Notes under the pieces: generated by a model
The model's input: only the letters and a program-made list of their open reading frames with translations
What the model was told of the DNA's origin: nothing
Database searches by the model: none
Shown: positions 56,771-64,000 of the stretch, piece after piece
Layout: each line of letters starts with the position of its first letter
Position numbering within the stretch: position 1 is the stretch's first letter
Made by a program: the position numbers and the translations under genes
Assembly (NCBI GenBank): GCA_900539865.1
Contig: UQDS01000003.1
Coordinates: 124,001 to 188,000, forward strand
DNA from: an uncultured Mollicutes bacterium
GTDB taxonomy: Bacteria > Bacillota_I > Bacilli_A > RFN20 > CAG-288
Length of the DNA: 64,000 bases
Reading direction: 5' to 3'

Positions 56771-56792
56771 TTTTTATCTAAATAGATAAAAA
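56771..56792. promoter_or_regulatory. Perfect 22-bp inverted repeat between divergent alpha-galactosidase and mnmE genes
   Basis: Arms TTTTTATCTA and TAGATAAAAA around a 2-bp centre. It lies about 89 bp upstream of the alpha-galactosidase start and 33 bp upstream of the mnmE start; an operator is the simplest reading. Confidence 0.45.
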
Positions 56793-56809
56793 CACTCTTT
56801 CTTTCTTCA

Positions 56810-56818
56810 TGATATAAT
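56810..56818 (+). promoter_or_regulatory. Extended -10 of mnmE, placed for a leaderless mRNA
   Basis: TGATATAAT (extended -10) ends 6 nt before the ATG at 56825; no Shine-Dalgarno is present. Confidence 0.55.
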
Positions 56819-56824
56819 TAAATT

Positions 56825-58183
56825 ATGCTAATTTTTGATACTATTTGTGCTTTGGCGACACCGCCATATCCTAGCGCATTGGCGCTTGTTCGACTCTCCG
56901 GTGAAAAAACACTGGACATCCTTTCTCATATCATAAAAAAGGATGTGACAACATTGGAGCCTAACCGTTCTTATTTTGTCAAAATATATCCGGATAAAGA
57001 AAAAGAAAGCGATCCGATTGACGAAGTGGTCTTAACTTTTTACAAAGGTCCGAAATCTTATACAGGATTTGATTCGGTTGATTTTTCTACTCACGGCAGC
57101 ATGATTGTTGTGGAGGAACTTTTGGATACACTTTGTAAGTATGGAGCCAGAAGAGCAGAAAAGGGAGAGTTTTCCGCACAGTCTTATTACAACGGTAAGA
57201 TGGATTTATTAAAAGCGCAGGGAATCAACGATTTGATCAATGCCCAAAGTAAACGCGCCAAAGAGATTGCGACAAAGACTCTCAGCGGTAAAAACACGAA
57301 GATTGTCACGGAATTAAAAAACACATTGTTAGGATATCTTGCTCAACTGGAATATTTTGTTGAGAATCAATACGACGATACGGAAAGCGATGACTATATT
57401 CAGGTGTTAGATGAAATTCATGACAATCTTGAAAAAGATATTGTTCATGTTGATCAACTCTTAGAAAAAACAAAAAGAGCAAATAAAGAATATAGAGGAT
57501 TTCACGTGGCGATTGCAGGGGAACCAAATGTTGGAAAATCAACCCTGCTCAATGCGATTTTACAAGAAGACAAAGCGATTGTTTCACCGATTCCGGGAAC
57601 GACAAGAGATGTTGTGGAAGGAATTAAAGAAATCCGTGGAATTCGTTTTCACTTTAAAGATACTGCCGGTTTAAGAAAGACGGATGATTATGTAGAAAAT
57701 CTCGGTATTGAACGATCCTATCAGACAATGGAAGCGGCAGATTTGATTCTTCTTTGTAGCGATTGCGGATTTCAGGATATGGAAAACAACAGGGTTTTGC
57801 AAGAACTGTTGTCTCATAAAAACGTAATTAAGGTCGCTACTAAAAAGGATTTAGATTATCGATCTACGACGGAGGACATTGCCATTTGCTCCCTCAATGA
57901 TGATTTAAAAAATCTTTACGATCTTCTCTTTTGTAAATTGGATTTAAATCAAAAAGAAGAAAGTAGTTTCTTAGGAAAGAGAGAAGAAGATTATCTTGCC
58001 AAGATTTTAGAAGAGATGAAAAAAGCGCGCGATGCTATTTTAGATACTTATCAGGTAGATATTATCTCCGACACTTTACGTGTCTCTGTTGCTTTGATCA
58101 ACGATCTTATGGGACAGCACGTAGGAAAAACAATGGAAGATATCTATCAGACATTATTTAGTAAATTCTGTTTAGGAAAATAA
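56825..58183 (+). CDS. mnmE: tRNA modification GTPase MnmE
   Basis: 452 residues. N-terminal tetrahydrofolate-binding domain (DTICALATPP, YNGKMDLLKAQ), G1 GEPNVGKST near 232-240, K-loop GTTRDVVEG, DTAGLR, and the C-terminal CLGK with the conserved Cys449. With MnmG it modifies wobble uridine in tRNAs. No ribosome site; see the promoter. tatD follows after 1 bp. Confidence 0.97.
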   Translation: MLIFDTICALATPPYPSALALVRLSGEKTLDILSHIIKKDVTTLEPNRSYFVKIYPDKEKESDPIDEVVLTFYKGPKSYTGFDSVDFSTHGSMIVVEELLDTLCKYGARRAEKGEFSAQSYYNGKMDLLKAQGINDLINAQSKRAKEIATKTLSGKNTKIVTELKNTLLGYLAQLEYFVENQYDDTESDDYIQVLDEIHDNLEKDIVHVDQLLEKTKRANKEYRGFHVAIAGEPNVGKSTLLNAILQEDKAIVSPIPGTTRDVVEGIKEIRGIRFHFKDTAGLRKTDDYVENLGIERSYQTMEAADLILLCSDCGFQDMENNRVLQELLSHKNVIKVATKKDLDYRSTTEDIAICSLNDDLKNLYDLLFCKLDLNQKEESSFLGKREEDYLAKILEEMKKARDAILDTYQVDIISDTLRVSVALINDLMGQHVGKTMEDIYQTLFSKFCLGK

Positions 58184-58184
58184 G

Positions 58185-58970
58185 ATGAATATTATCGATA
58201 CACATGCTCATCTCAACGATGAGAGACTTTTCAACGACATTGAGTCTGTAATTAAAAGAGCGAAAGAAAATGGAGTTTGTGCTGTTGTAAACAACGCGGA
58301 TTCGCTCGCTTCTTTTGATGATATCCTCGCTTTGAGCACTCGCTATCCTGATTATTGTTACGCCGTATTGGGAATTCATCCCGAATACGCAAAGGAATCA
58401 GAGGATTATTTTGAAAAAGCATATCAGAAAATACGAACATATCGAGACAAAATAAAAGCGATCGGTGAAATCGGTTTAGATTATCACTATGATAAAAGCG
58501 AAGAGACAAAGGCGATACAAAAGAAACGTTTTATTGAGCAAATCAACTTGGCAAAAGAATTGAACTTGCCCATTGTGATTCACTCTCGTGACGCTGATTT
58601 TGACACTTTGAATATCATCAAGGAGACACTGCCTCCGAAGATTGATCTTCACTGCTATTCGGGAAGTTTGGATATATTAAAAGAATATTTAAAACTTAAC
58701 TTGGAAGTCCATATTGGTATTGGCGGTGTTTCAACGTTTAAAAACGCTAAGACAATTCAAAATATCATCAAAGAAGTGCCTCTTGATATCCTTCTTACAG
58801 AAACGGATTGTCCTTATTTGACTCCCTCTCCTTTTAGAGGGGAGAGGAATGAGCCTTCTTATCTTCCTTATATCGTGAGACAAATTGCGTCATTAAAAGG
58901 TGAAAACATCGATTATGTCGCAGAACAGTTATTAAAAAACGGAAAGAAGTTCTATGGAATTGAATCATAA
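58185..58970 (+). CDS. tatD: TatD-family metal-dependent hydrolase
   Basis: 261 residues. IDTHAHLND (metal His), AIGEIGLDYHYD, PIVIHSRDAD, DLHCYSGS and LLTETDCPYLTPSP are the family motifs. A DNase or related phosphohydrolase. It lies in mnmE-tatD-rnmV-rsmA; tatD-rnmV-rsmA is the same order as in B. subtilis. It overlaps rnmV by 17 bp. Confidence 0.94.
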   Translation: MNIIDTHAHLNDERLFNDIESVIKRAKENGVCAVVNNADSLASFDDILALSTRYPDYCYAVLGIHPEYAKESEDYFEKAYQKIRTYRDKIKAIGEIGLDYHYDKSEETKAIQKKRFIEQINLAKELNLPIVIHSRDADFDTLNIIKETLPPKIDLHCYSGSLDILKEYLKLNLEVHIGIGGVSTFKNAKTIQNIIKEVPLDILLTETDCPYLTPSPFRGERNEPSYLPYIVRQIASLKGENIDYVAEQLLKNGKKFYGIES

Positions 58971-59517
58971 TTACGCTAAATTGCGTTACGCTTACATCGT
59001 CGAAGGAACAACGGATGAAGACAAGCTGAAAAAGCTTGGCTGCCTTTTTGTGATTAAAACCGGTGGAAGATACATTCGTCCAGAGATTATGGAATTTATC
59101 GAGGAAGTAAGTAAAGTAAGACCGCTTGTTTTGGTGACGGATCCAGATGGTCCTGGAAGAGATATCGCAAATCACATTGAACGAAAGACCGGCCCTTGTA
59201 TCCGTGCGGAAATCGATAAAAAGGATGCGATAAAAAAGGGAAAGGTCGGCGTGGCTGAAATGAGTATGGACTCATTAAAAGAGGTGTTAAGACCATATAT
59301 TCATCACGATTTATTCGTGGATGAGAATCTTTCTCTTGCGGACGATGATTTTTATGACCTTGGTTTGGTTGGCTTAGGTTCAAAAGCCAAAAGAATGAAA
59401 TTAGTTGAAAAATATCATATTCCTTATACATCGGCTAAGAATGTGGAGGAAGCGTTGCTTATGCTTTGTGTAAACAAAGAGGAAATTATGGAGGTTATCC
59501 AAGATGACGGAGAATGA
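58954..59517 (+). CDS. rnmV: Ribonuclease M5
   Basis: 187 residues. TOPRIM motifs YIVEGTTDEDKL (Glu) and LVTDPDGPGRDIA (Asp-x-Asp), then IDKKDAIKKGKVGVAE. It matures 5S rRNA precursors in low-GC Gram-positives. Overlaps tatD and rsmA (14 bp). Confidence 0.95.
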   Translation: MELNHNYAKLRYAYIVEGTTDEDKLKKLGCLFVIKTGGRYIRPEIMEFIEEVSKVRPLVLVTDPDGPGRDIANHIERKTGPCIRAEIDKKDAIKKGKVGVAEMSMDSLKEVLRPYIHHDLFVDENLSLADDDFYDLGLVGLGSKAKRMKLVEKYHIPYTSAKNVEEALLMLCVNKEEIMEVIQDDGE

Positions 59518-60319
59518 AAGAATTCAGAACATTTTAAAAGAGAATGGATTGACTGCTAAAAAGTCTTTCGGTCAAAATTTCCTCATCAATGAAGGTGTCA
59601 TCAAAAGAATTGTCAATGGCATGGAACCGGAAAAACATGATGTTGTTATCGAAATTGGTCCCGGACTTGCTTCTTTGACTTTGCCGCTGAGTAAAAAAGC
59701 AAAGCGATTGATCGCTGTAGATGCTGATCGCGATATGGTTGCTATCTTAAATGATATTTTTCATGATGTGGATAATGTCGAAATAATTCAGTCGGATTTT
59801 TTGCGGTTTGATCCTGATCTTTATGCGGATAAAGACCATCGTATCTTCATCGGTAATCTACCTTATAACATCACTAGCGAATTGTTGGAGTATATGCTGG
59901 AAAAAGATTTTCAAGCTGCAGGATTTATGGTCCAAAAAGAAGTTGCTGATAAATTGATGTATGTCCCTGGAAAAAAAGAAAATTGTCCCTTAGGTGCCTT
60001 TATCAAAGCAAGAGGTGAGTTGACTTTAATCACAAATGTAGATTCTTCTTCTTTTAATCCAGCTCCGAAAGTTGAATCTGCGTTTGTTAAAATTGTCAAA
60101 GAAAGAGATGTTGACTTTGCTTTATATCCTGTTCTTAAGGCGCTGTTTAAGGATCCTAACAAAAATATTAGCAACTGTTTGAAACAATCACCGCTTTATC
60201 AAAAAGCGTATATTTGTTTAAAAGAAGAAGCGAATTCCTTTTTAATGATGCGCGCACGACAATTGGAAATTTCTGACTTGATCACGCTCTCTCAACACAT
60301 ACTTGAAATCAACAAGTAA
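59504..60319 (+). CDS. rsmA: 16S rRNA dimethyladenosine transferase
   Basis: 271 residues. KKSFGQNFLINEGVI, SAM loop VIEIGPGLASLTLPL, and catalytic NLPYNITSELL. It dimethylates two adenosines near the 3' end of 16S rRNA (KsgA). Last gene of its operon. Confidence 0.97.
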   Translation: MTENERIQNILKENGLTAKKSFGQNFLINEGVIKRIVNGMEPEKHDVVIEIGPGLASLTLPLSKKAKRLIAVDADRDMVAILNDIFHDVDNVEIIQSDFLRFDPDLYADKDHRIFIGNLPYNITSELLEYMLEKDFQAAGFMVQKEVADKLMYVPGKKENCPLGAFIKARGELTLITNVDSSSFNPAPKVESAFVKIVKERDVDFALYPVLKALFKDPNKNISNCLKQSPLYQKAYICLKEEANSFLMMRARQLEISDLITLSQHILEINK

Positions 60320-60346
60320 AACGTAGTAAATCATTTGAAAAACAAA

Positions 60347-60378
60347 GAAAAAGCAGAGGTTTGACCTCTGCTTTTATG
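60347..60378. terminator. Terminator between convergent rsmA and rsmI
   Basis: AAAAGCAGAGGT - TTG - ACCTCTGCTTTT with flanking A and T. Confidence 0.85.
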
Positions 60379-60393
60379 GTTTTGTTTTGAAAT

Positions 60394-61251
60394 TTATTTT
60401 AAGGTGAGACCTATTTTATAAACTTCGTTTTTACTCAGGTTATATTTTGCTGCAATCTCTTTAGATAAATAAGAGATGCTTTTTCCTTCCTGCAGTCCCT
60501 TTTTGAATTCTTTTAAGACAAAACCTTCGTCTAATTCTTCTTTCTTATCGGAACCTTTTACAACGATGACACACTCACCTCTCTCTTCTAAATGAGCGGC
60601 AAGGAGCTCTTTTAATGTTCCGTGAACTACTTCTTCGTGAATCTTTGTCAATTCGCGGATGAGAGAGACTTCTCTCTCTTCCGAAAACACTTCTTTCATA
60701 ATTTCTAATGTCTTAAGAAAGCGTTTAGGAGATTCGTAAAAAATCAAAGTTTCTTTGCGGTCTTTCAATTGAGTTAACATGCTTTTGATTTGACCGGCTT
60801 TGGTTGGAAGAAAACCATAGAAGGAAAAATCTGCACTGTCAATTCCCGAAAGGACAAGAGCGCTTAAAGAGGCGGTTGGACCAGGAAGGATTGTGACAGG
60901 CACATTTTCTTGGTAACACGCTTGTACCAATAAAGCTCCAGGATCGGAAATACCAGGCATTCCTGCATCGGAACAGTATGCGAGTTTTAAATGCTTTTGC
61001 TTTACTTCTCGCACCAAATCGACCGCCCCTTTTGCTTCTGTTTGCGCATATAAGGAAACAAGTCTTTTGGCTTTGATTTCATACGAAGAGAGCAAGAGAG
61101 CTGTGTTTCTTGTATCTTCACAGGCGATGATATCAGCTTCTTTTAAGAAGTTTAATGCGCGGAGAGTGATGTCTTCTTTATTGCCAATCGGTGTAGTCAC
61201 CAGAGCGACAAGACAATCGTTCTCTTTGCAAAAAGGATTATTTCTTATCAT
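60394..61251 (-). CDS. rsmI: 16S rRNA (cytidine1402-2'-O)-methyltransferase
   Basis: 285 residues. LVALVTTPIGNKEDITLRAL, ACEDTRNTALLL, CSDAGMPGISDPGALLV, and GFLPTKAGQI are the RsmI motifs of this tetrapyrrole-methylase fold. A short C-terminal helix-turn-helix-like segment follows. It overlaps ricT by 14 bp. Confidence 0.95.
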   Translation of the reverse strand: MIRNNPFCKENDCLVALVTTPIGNKEDITLRALNFLKEADIIACEDTRNTALLLSSYEIKAKRLVSLYAQTEAKGAVDLVREVKQKHLKLAYCSDAGMPGISDPGALLVQACYQENVPVTILPGPTASLSALVLSGIDSADFSFYGFLPTKAGQIKSMLTQLKDRKETLIFYESPKRFLKTLEIMKEVFSEEREVSLIRELTKIHEEVVHGTLKELLAAHLEERGECVIVVKGSDKKEELDEGFVLKEFKKGLQEGKSISYLSKEIAAKYNLSKNEVYKIGLTLK

Positions 61252-62404
61252 TTTTATTTTTTACCGGGATAAAGTCTAAAACAGATTTGTCTGCAATCTG
61301 TGAAACCGGGATAAATCCGGAAGAGGAAGAAGAACCAGGCAACTTGAAGTCGTTGTATTTCTCTTTGTGTTTCTTATTTTTCTTTTGTTTGTTGTTACTA
61401 TTGATATCCTTATGATTGCTAGGAGAGGTCTGCGCCTTCTGTTTCTTTTCTTTTTCTTCTTTGTATTTCTTTTCGTTCTTTTCAATTTGAGCGATTCTCT
61501 TCTTGGTTTCGTTCATTCCGTAGCCGCTTAAATCGACACCGGAATTGACATCGAAATCAGATTTTAAGAATTTGCTATCTTGTTTTTCTAATCCCTTTTT
61601 TGCACGTTCAAACTCTTCTTTCGAGAATGTCTCGTAATTATCTCCGTTGTAGGTGGTAATCGTATCGCTGAGAATGTTTAAACCGGTGACTTCATATTGT
61701 TTTCCTAAATAGGTAAACTTTTCACCGACTTTAGGATAATTTGGTCTGATTTCAGAATAGATAGCGTCTTCAAACTTCAGGCAGCACATCAGCTTTCCGC
61801 ATTGGCCAGAGAGTTTGGGAATGTTGATGGCAAGAAGCTGATTCTTAGCCATGTTGATAGAGATAGAAAAGCCTTCAAAGGAAGTGATGAAAGAAGTGCA
61901 GCAGAGAGGAAGTCCGCAAGGGCCGATTCCTCCGACCAAACGAGCTTGATCGCGGGGACCGATTTGGCGGAGTTCAATCTTCATGTTGAACGTGCCATTT
62001 AAGATGCGGACAAGTTCACGGAAATCAACGCGGACATCGGAGCTAAACGTGATCAATACCTTGGGTTCTTCGATGTCTAAGTAAGAGTGCAAAACTTTAA
62101 TATTGAGTTCTAAATCATCTGCGTATTTTTGGCAGGTTGTAGAAATTTTAATCGACTTCTTTTCGTTATCAAAACTCGCCGCTTTGTCTTGGAAGGTTGC
62201 AATGCGGAGAATCGGAGGGAAGATGACATCAAAATTTTCTTTTTTTAATTCATCTTCTGTGGGAGTTCTGACTTTCGCCACTTTGCCGACAAATGTTCCA
62301 TGGGAAGTTTCAACCACGACAAAATCGTTAACGTTGATATCTTTATTTGTCTGGTAATAGGACATACCAGTGAAATCAAATGGGACGCCAATTAAATTGA
62401 TCAT
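61238..62404 (-). CDS. ricT: PSP1-domain protein RicT/YaaT
   Basis: 388 residues. PSP1 core with the Cys cluster GGIGPCGLPLCCTSF and LSGQCGKLMCCLKFE (iron-sulfur ligands in the RicAFT complex). The C-terminal 110 residues are a Lys/Glu/Asn-rich low-complexity tail (KKYKEEKEKKQKAQTS region). In Bacillus it helps RNase Y processing and competence/biofilm control. It sits between holB (2-bp gap) and rsmI. Confidence 0.93.
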   Translation of the reverse strand: MINLIGVPFDFTGMSYYQTNKDINVNDFVVVETSHGTFVGKVAKVRTPTEDELKKENFDVIFPPILRIATFQDKAASFDNEKKSIKISTTCQKYADDLELNIKVLHSYLDIEEPKVLITFSSDVRVDFRELVRILNGTFNMKIELRQIGPRDQARLVGGIGPCGLPLCCTSFITSFEGFSISINMAKNQLLAINIPKLSGQCGKLMCCLKFEDAIYSEIRPNYPKVGEKFTYLGKQYEVTGLNILSDTITTYNGDNYETFSKEEFERAKKGLEKQDSKFLKSDFDVNSGVDLSGYGMNETKKRIAQIEKNEKKYKEEKEKKQKAQTSPSNHKDINSNNKQKKNKKHKEKYNDFKLPGSSSSSGFIPVSQIADKSVLDFIPVKNKNDKK

Positions 62405-62406
62405 AC

Positions 62407-63420
62407 TTATTCTCCTTCTAAGACCATTGCAAGTCTTGCCGCCATTAAAATCGGGTTGTAGTTGACTTGGCGGAAAGCCAAGGCTTCTTTCACAACTTCA
62501 TCTGCTTGTTGTATTTTTTCTTTCTCTTTTTTGAGAAGAGAGATGATATCGTGAAAGGGATTGTTTTCATCGTTATCTTGAGTTAACGCAGCCGTGAAAA
62601 TCTCGTGAATCATGAGATACATCCAATTATAACACGCAGCGCCTTTTTTCATTCCGGCTTGTTTTAAGATTGCAAAACTAGCCTCGTCTTTAGAGATAGC
62701 AAAGGCGTTTAAAAACGTCTCAGCAGCAAAATATCCTTCACGGAAGTTGTCGTTGCTTAAAATCGCTTGCTCTACTTCTTCTTTGCTAGAGAAAAAACGA
62801 GAGAGAAAATAACACTCACCGCAAGATAAACGGATGTCTTCTTTTTTCTTCTTTTTTCCTTCTTGTTCCGGATAAGAAAAAGTCATTTGACTCAATTCTT
62901 CACACAATCCTTCCGGGTCGATAGGATCGATGCGAACGCTGATGGTGCGGGAACGGATGGTTGCAAGAACGCGGTCCAGGTTATAAGTGGTTAAAATGGC
63001 GATCTGTCCCTCTTTTGGTTCCTCTAGGAATTTTAAAATTGTGTTCGCCGCTTTTTCTGTGATGTTGTCAATGCGGTGAATGACATAGCATAGACGGTGG
63101 TTTTGCTCTAATGCAGAAAGAGAGAACTTTTGTTCTAAGTTTTGGATGTTTTCTTTTTTTATTGTTTCATTTTCGCCGTCGATGAGCACAAAGTCTGGGT
63201 GAACACCTAAATTAAAACGGCGACATGCATCGCAATTGTCACAGGCGAGAAGTTCGTTTTCACACCCGAGTGATTTTGCTAAAAACAACGCGGTCTCTTT
63301 TAAGGGGGCGTTTCTTTGCCCATATAAAAGATAGGCAGAGGATAGTCTACCCATCTTACGAGAGTTGATGAAGAGTTTTGCTGCTTTTGGCTCGTAGGTT
63401 AGAAACGTCTCTTTATCCAT
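62407..63420 (-). CDS. holB: DNA polymerase III subunit delta'
   Basis: 337 residues. AYLLYGQRNAPLKETALFLAK replaces a true Walker A, as in delta'. The Cys zinc module CDNCDACRRF, HPDF, KAANTILKFLEEPK and TIRSRTISVRI follow. It is part of the clamp loader. It lies in tmk-holB-ricT-rsmI; yaaQ and yaaR, between tmk and holB in Bacillus, are absent. Confidence 0.92.
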   Translation of the reverse strand: MDKETFLTYEPKAAKLFINSRKMGRLSSAYLLYGQRNAPLKETALFLAKSLGCENELLACDNCDACRRFNLGVHPDFVLIDGENETIKKENIQNLEQKFSLSALEQNHRLCYVIHRIDNITEKAANTILKFLEEPKEGQIAILTTYNLDRVLATIRSRTISVRIDPIDPEGLCEELSQMTFSYPEQEGKKKKKEDIRLSCGECYFLSRFFSSKEEVEQAILSNDNFREGYFAAETFLNAFAISKDEASFAILKQAGMKKGAACYNWMYLMIHEIFTAALTQDNDENNPFHDIISLLKKEKEKIQQADEVVKEALAFRQVNYNPILMAARLAMVLEGE

Positions 63421-63425
63421 GTATC

Positions 63426-64000
63426 TTATTTTCCTAAGCGTCTTAAAATGATGTTTACGATTTCATCAGAAATCTCATCAGGGGTTCGGCTTGCGTCGAT
63501 TTTGATCACCCTATCTTTGAAGCGTTCGTTGACAATTTGATAGCCTTCATAAACTTTCTGGTGGAAGGTTTGAGCTTCTTTGTCAAGACGATCGGCATCT
63601 CTTTCTCTTCCGCTCATTCTCTTTAAGCCTTCTTCGACAGATAAGTCTAAGAAGAAGGTGATATCAGGATAGATACCATCGATGGCGAATTCATTGATTT
63701 TCATCACTTCATCGATACCGATACCTCTGGCGTATCCTTGATATGCCAAAGAAGAATCAAGGTAGCGGTCAGAAATGACTGTTTCCCCTTTTTCAAGTGC
63801 AGGAAGAACAATATCGACAAGATGCTGTCTTCTGCTTGCGGCATAAAGAAGAGCTTCTGTTTTAATATCTTCTTCTGTGTTGTTTCGGTCTAAAATGATT
63901 TTGCGAATCTGTTCTGAAATTTTGCTACCGCCAGGTTCTCTTGTAAAAAGAGGAAAAAGGCCTAGTGCGTTGAGCTTGCTTTTCACTTGTTCTAACGCGG
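63426..64000 (-). CDS. tmk: Thymidylate kinase (N-terminus beyond the right edge)
   Basis: About 191 residues are present; the frame stays open to the edge, so the P-loop start is outside. FTREPGGSKISEQIR, SRRQHL and DRYLDSSLAYQGYARG (family DRY motif) and LDLSVEEGLKRM identify dTMP kinase. It phosphorylates dTMP to dTDP. An internal GTG near 63986 is not the true start. Confidence 0.95.
   Translation of the reverse strand, partial: ALEQVKSKLNALGLFPLFTREPGGSKISEQIRKIILDRNNTEEDIKTEALLYAASRRQHLVDIVLPALEKGETVISDRYLDSSLAYQGYARGIGIDEVMKINEFAIDGIYPDITFFLDLSVEEGLKRMSGRERDADRLDKEAQTFHQKVYEGYQIVNERFKDRVIKIDASRTPDEISDEIVNIILRRLGK

Overview
The window comes from a low-GC Gram-positive bacterium (Bacillota, class Bacilli in the broad sense). 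Strong Shine-Dalgarno sites, a CIRCE-type heat-shock operator, RNase M5, a lipobox on YidC and a PSP1/RicT gene all point there. TGA is used as a stop (ung, rnpA, rnmV, the GPH symporter), so the code is the standard bacterial one and not the Mycoplasma/Spiroplasma code. Gene content fits a gut-type Erysipelotrichia/RF39/RFN20-like lineage, but that placement is inference.

The window spans the replication origin. dnaA and dnaN lie on the minus strand at 3.0-6.0 kb. A dense DnaA-box array lies upstream of dnaA (about 6099-6381), and a second element lies between dnaA and dnaN (about 4320-4600): an AT-rich stretch, a TAA-triplet (DnaA-trio-like) run, a GC-rich patch and a DnaA box. The other classical origin genes are present but dispersed: yaaA-recF-gyrB-gyrA-serS at 37.6-45.2 kb, rpmH-rnpA-yidC-jag at 51.0-53.7 kb, mnmE-tatD-rnmV-rsmA at 56.8-60.3 kb, tmk-holB-ricT-rsmI at the right edge, and ispE and prs at 13.5-15.5 kb. 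It reads as a compacted and reshuffled version of the Bacillus ori-proximal region.

Layout. 0-3 kb: sugar genes (partial GH2 glycosidase, GPH symporter) and a membrane-anchored hydrolase. 6.6-11.2 kb: a PopT-type membrane protein and a two-gene ABC exporter whose second gene carries a -1 frameshift at an A-run. 11.2-13.4 kb: CDF transporter, thiamine pyrophosphokinase, Sel1-repeat protein. 13.5-17.9 kb: ispE, prs, then a tight operon of three membrane proteins (YjdF-like, CPBP protease, Lgt-like). 18-32.8 kb: mostly minus strand, with a HAD hydrolase, a 5'-truncated RHS protein plus a candidate immunity protein, glyA, glpK, groESL, an operon of SDR, psuG and galM, an unknown conserved-looking protein, and ung. 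33.3-36.9 kb: tdk, a P-type ATPase, tRNA-Lys. 45.5-50.8 kb: MATE exporter, rpmG-secE-nusG, a pyridoxal-kinase/XRE/DUF308 operon, guanine deaminase-like protein. 53.8-56.7 kb: Sfp-type transferase and GH36 alpha-galactosidase.

Points of interest are the bipartite oriC and scattered origin genes, several promoters placed so that transcription would begin at the start codon (leaderless mRNAs), an extra extracytoplasmic domain of about 210 residues in YidC, the frameshifted ABC gene, a truncated RHS locus with a duplicated remnant, and a Met at the quinolone-region position of GyrA that is usually acidic. No CRISPR array, insertion sequence or rRNA gene was seen.
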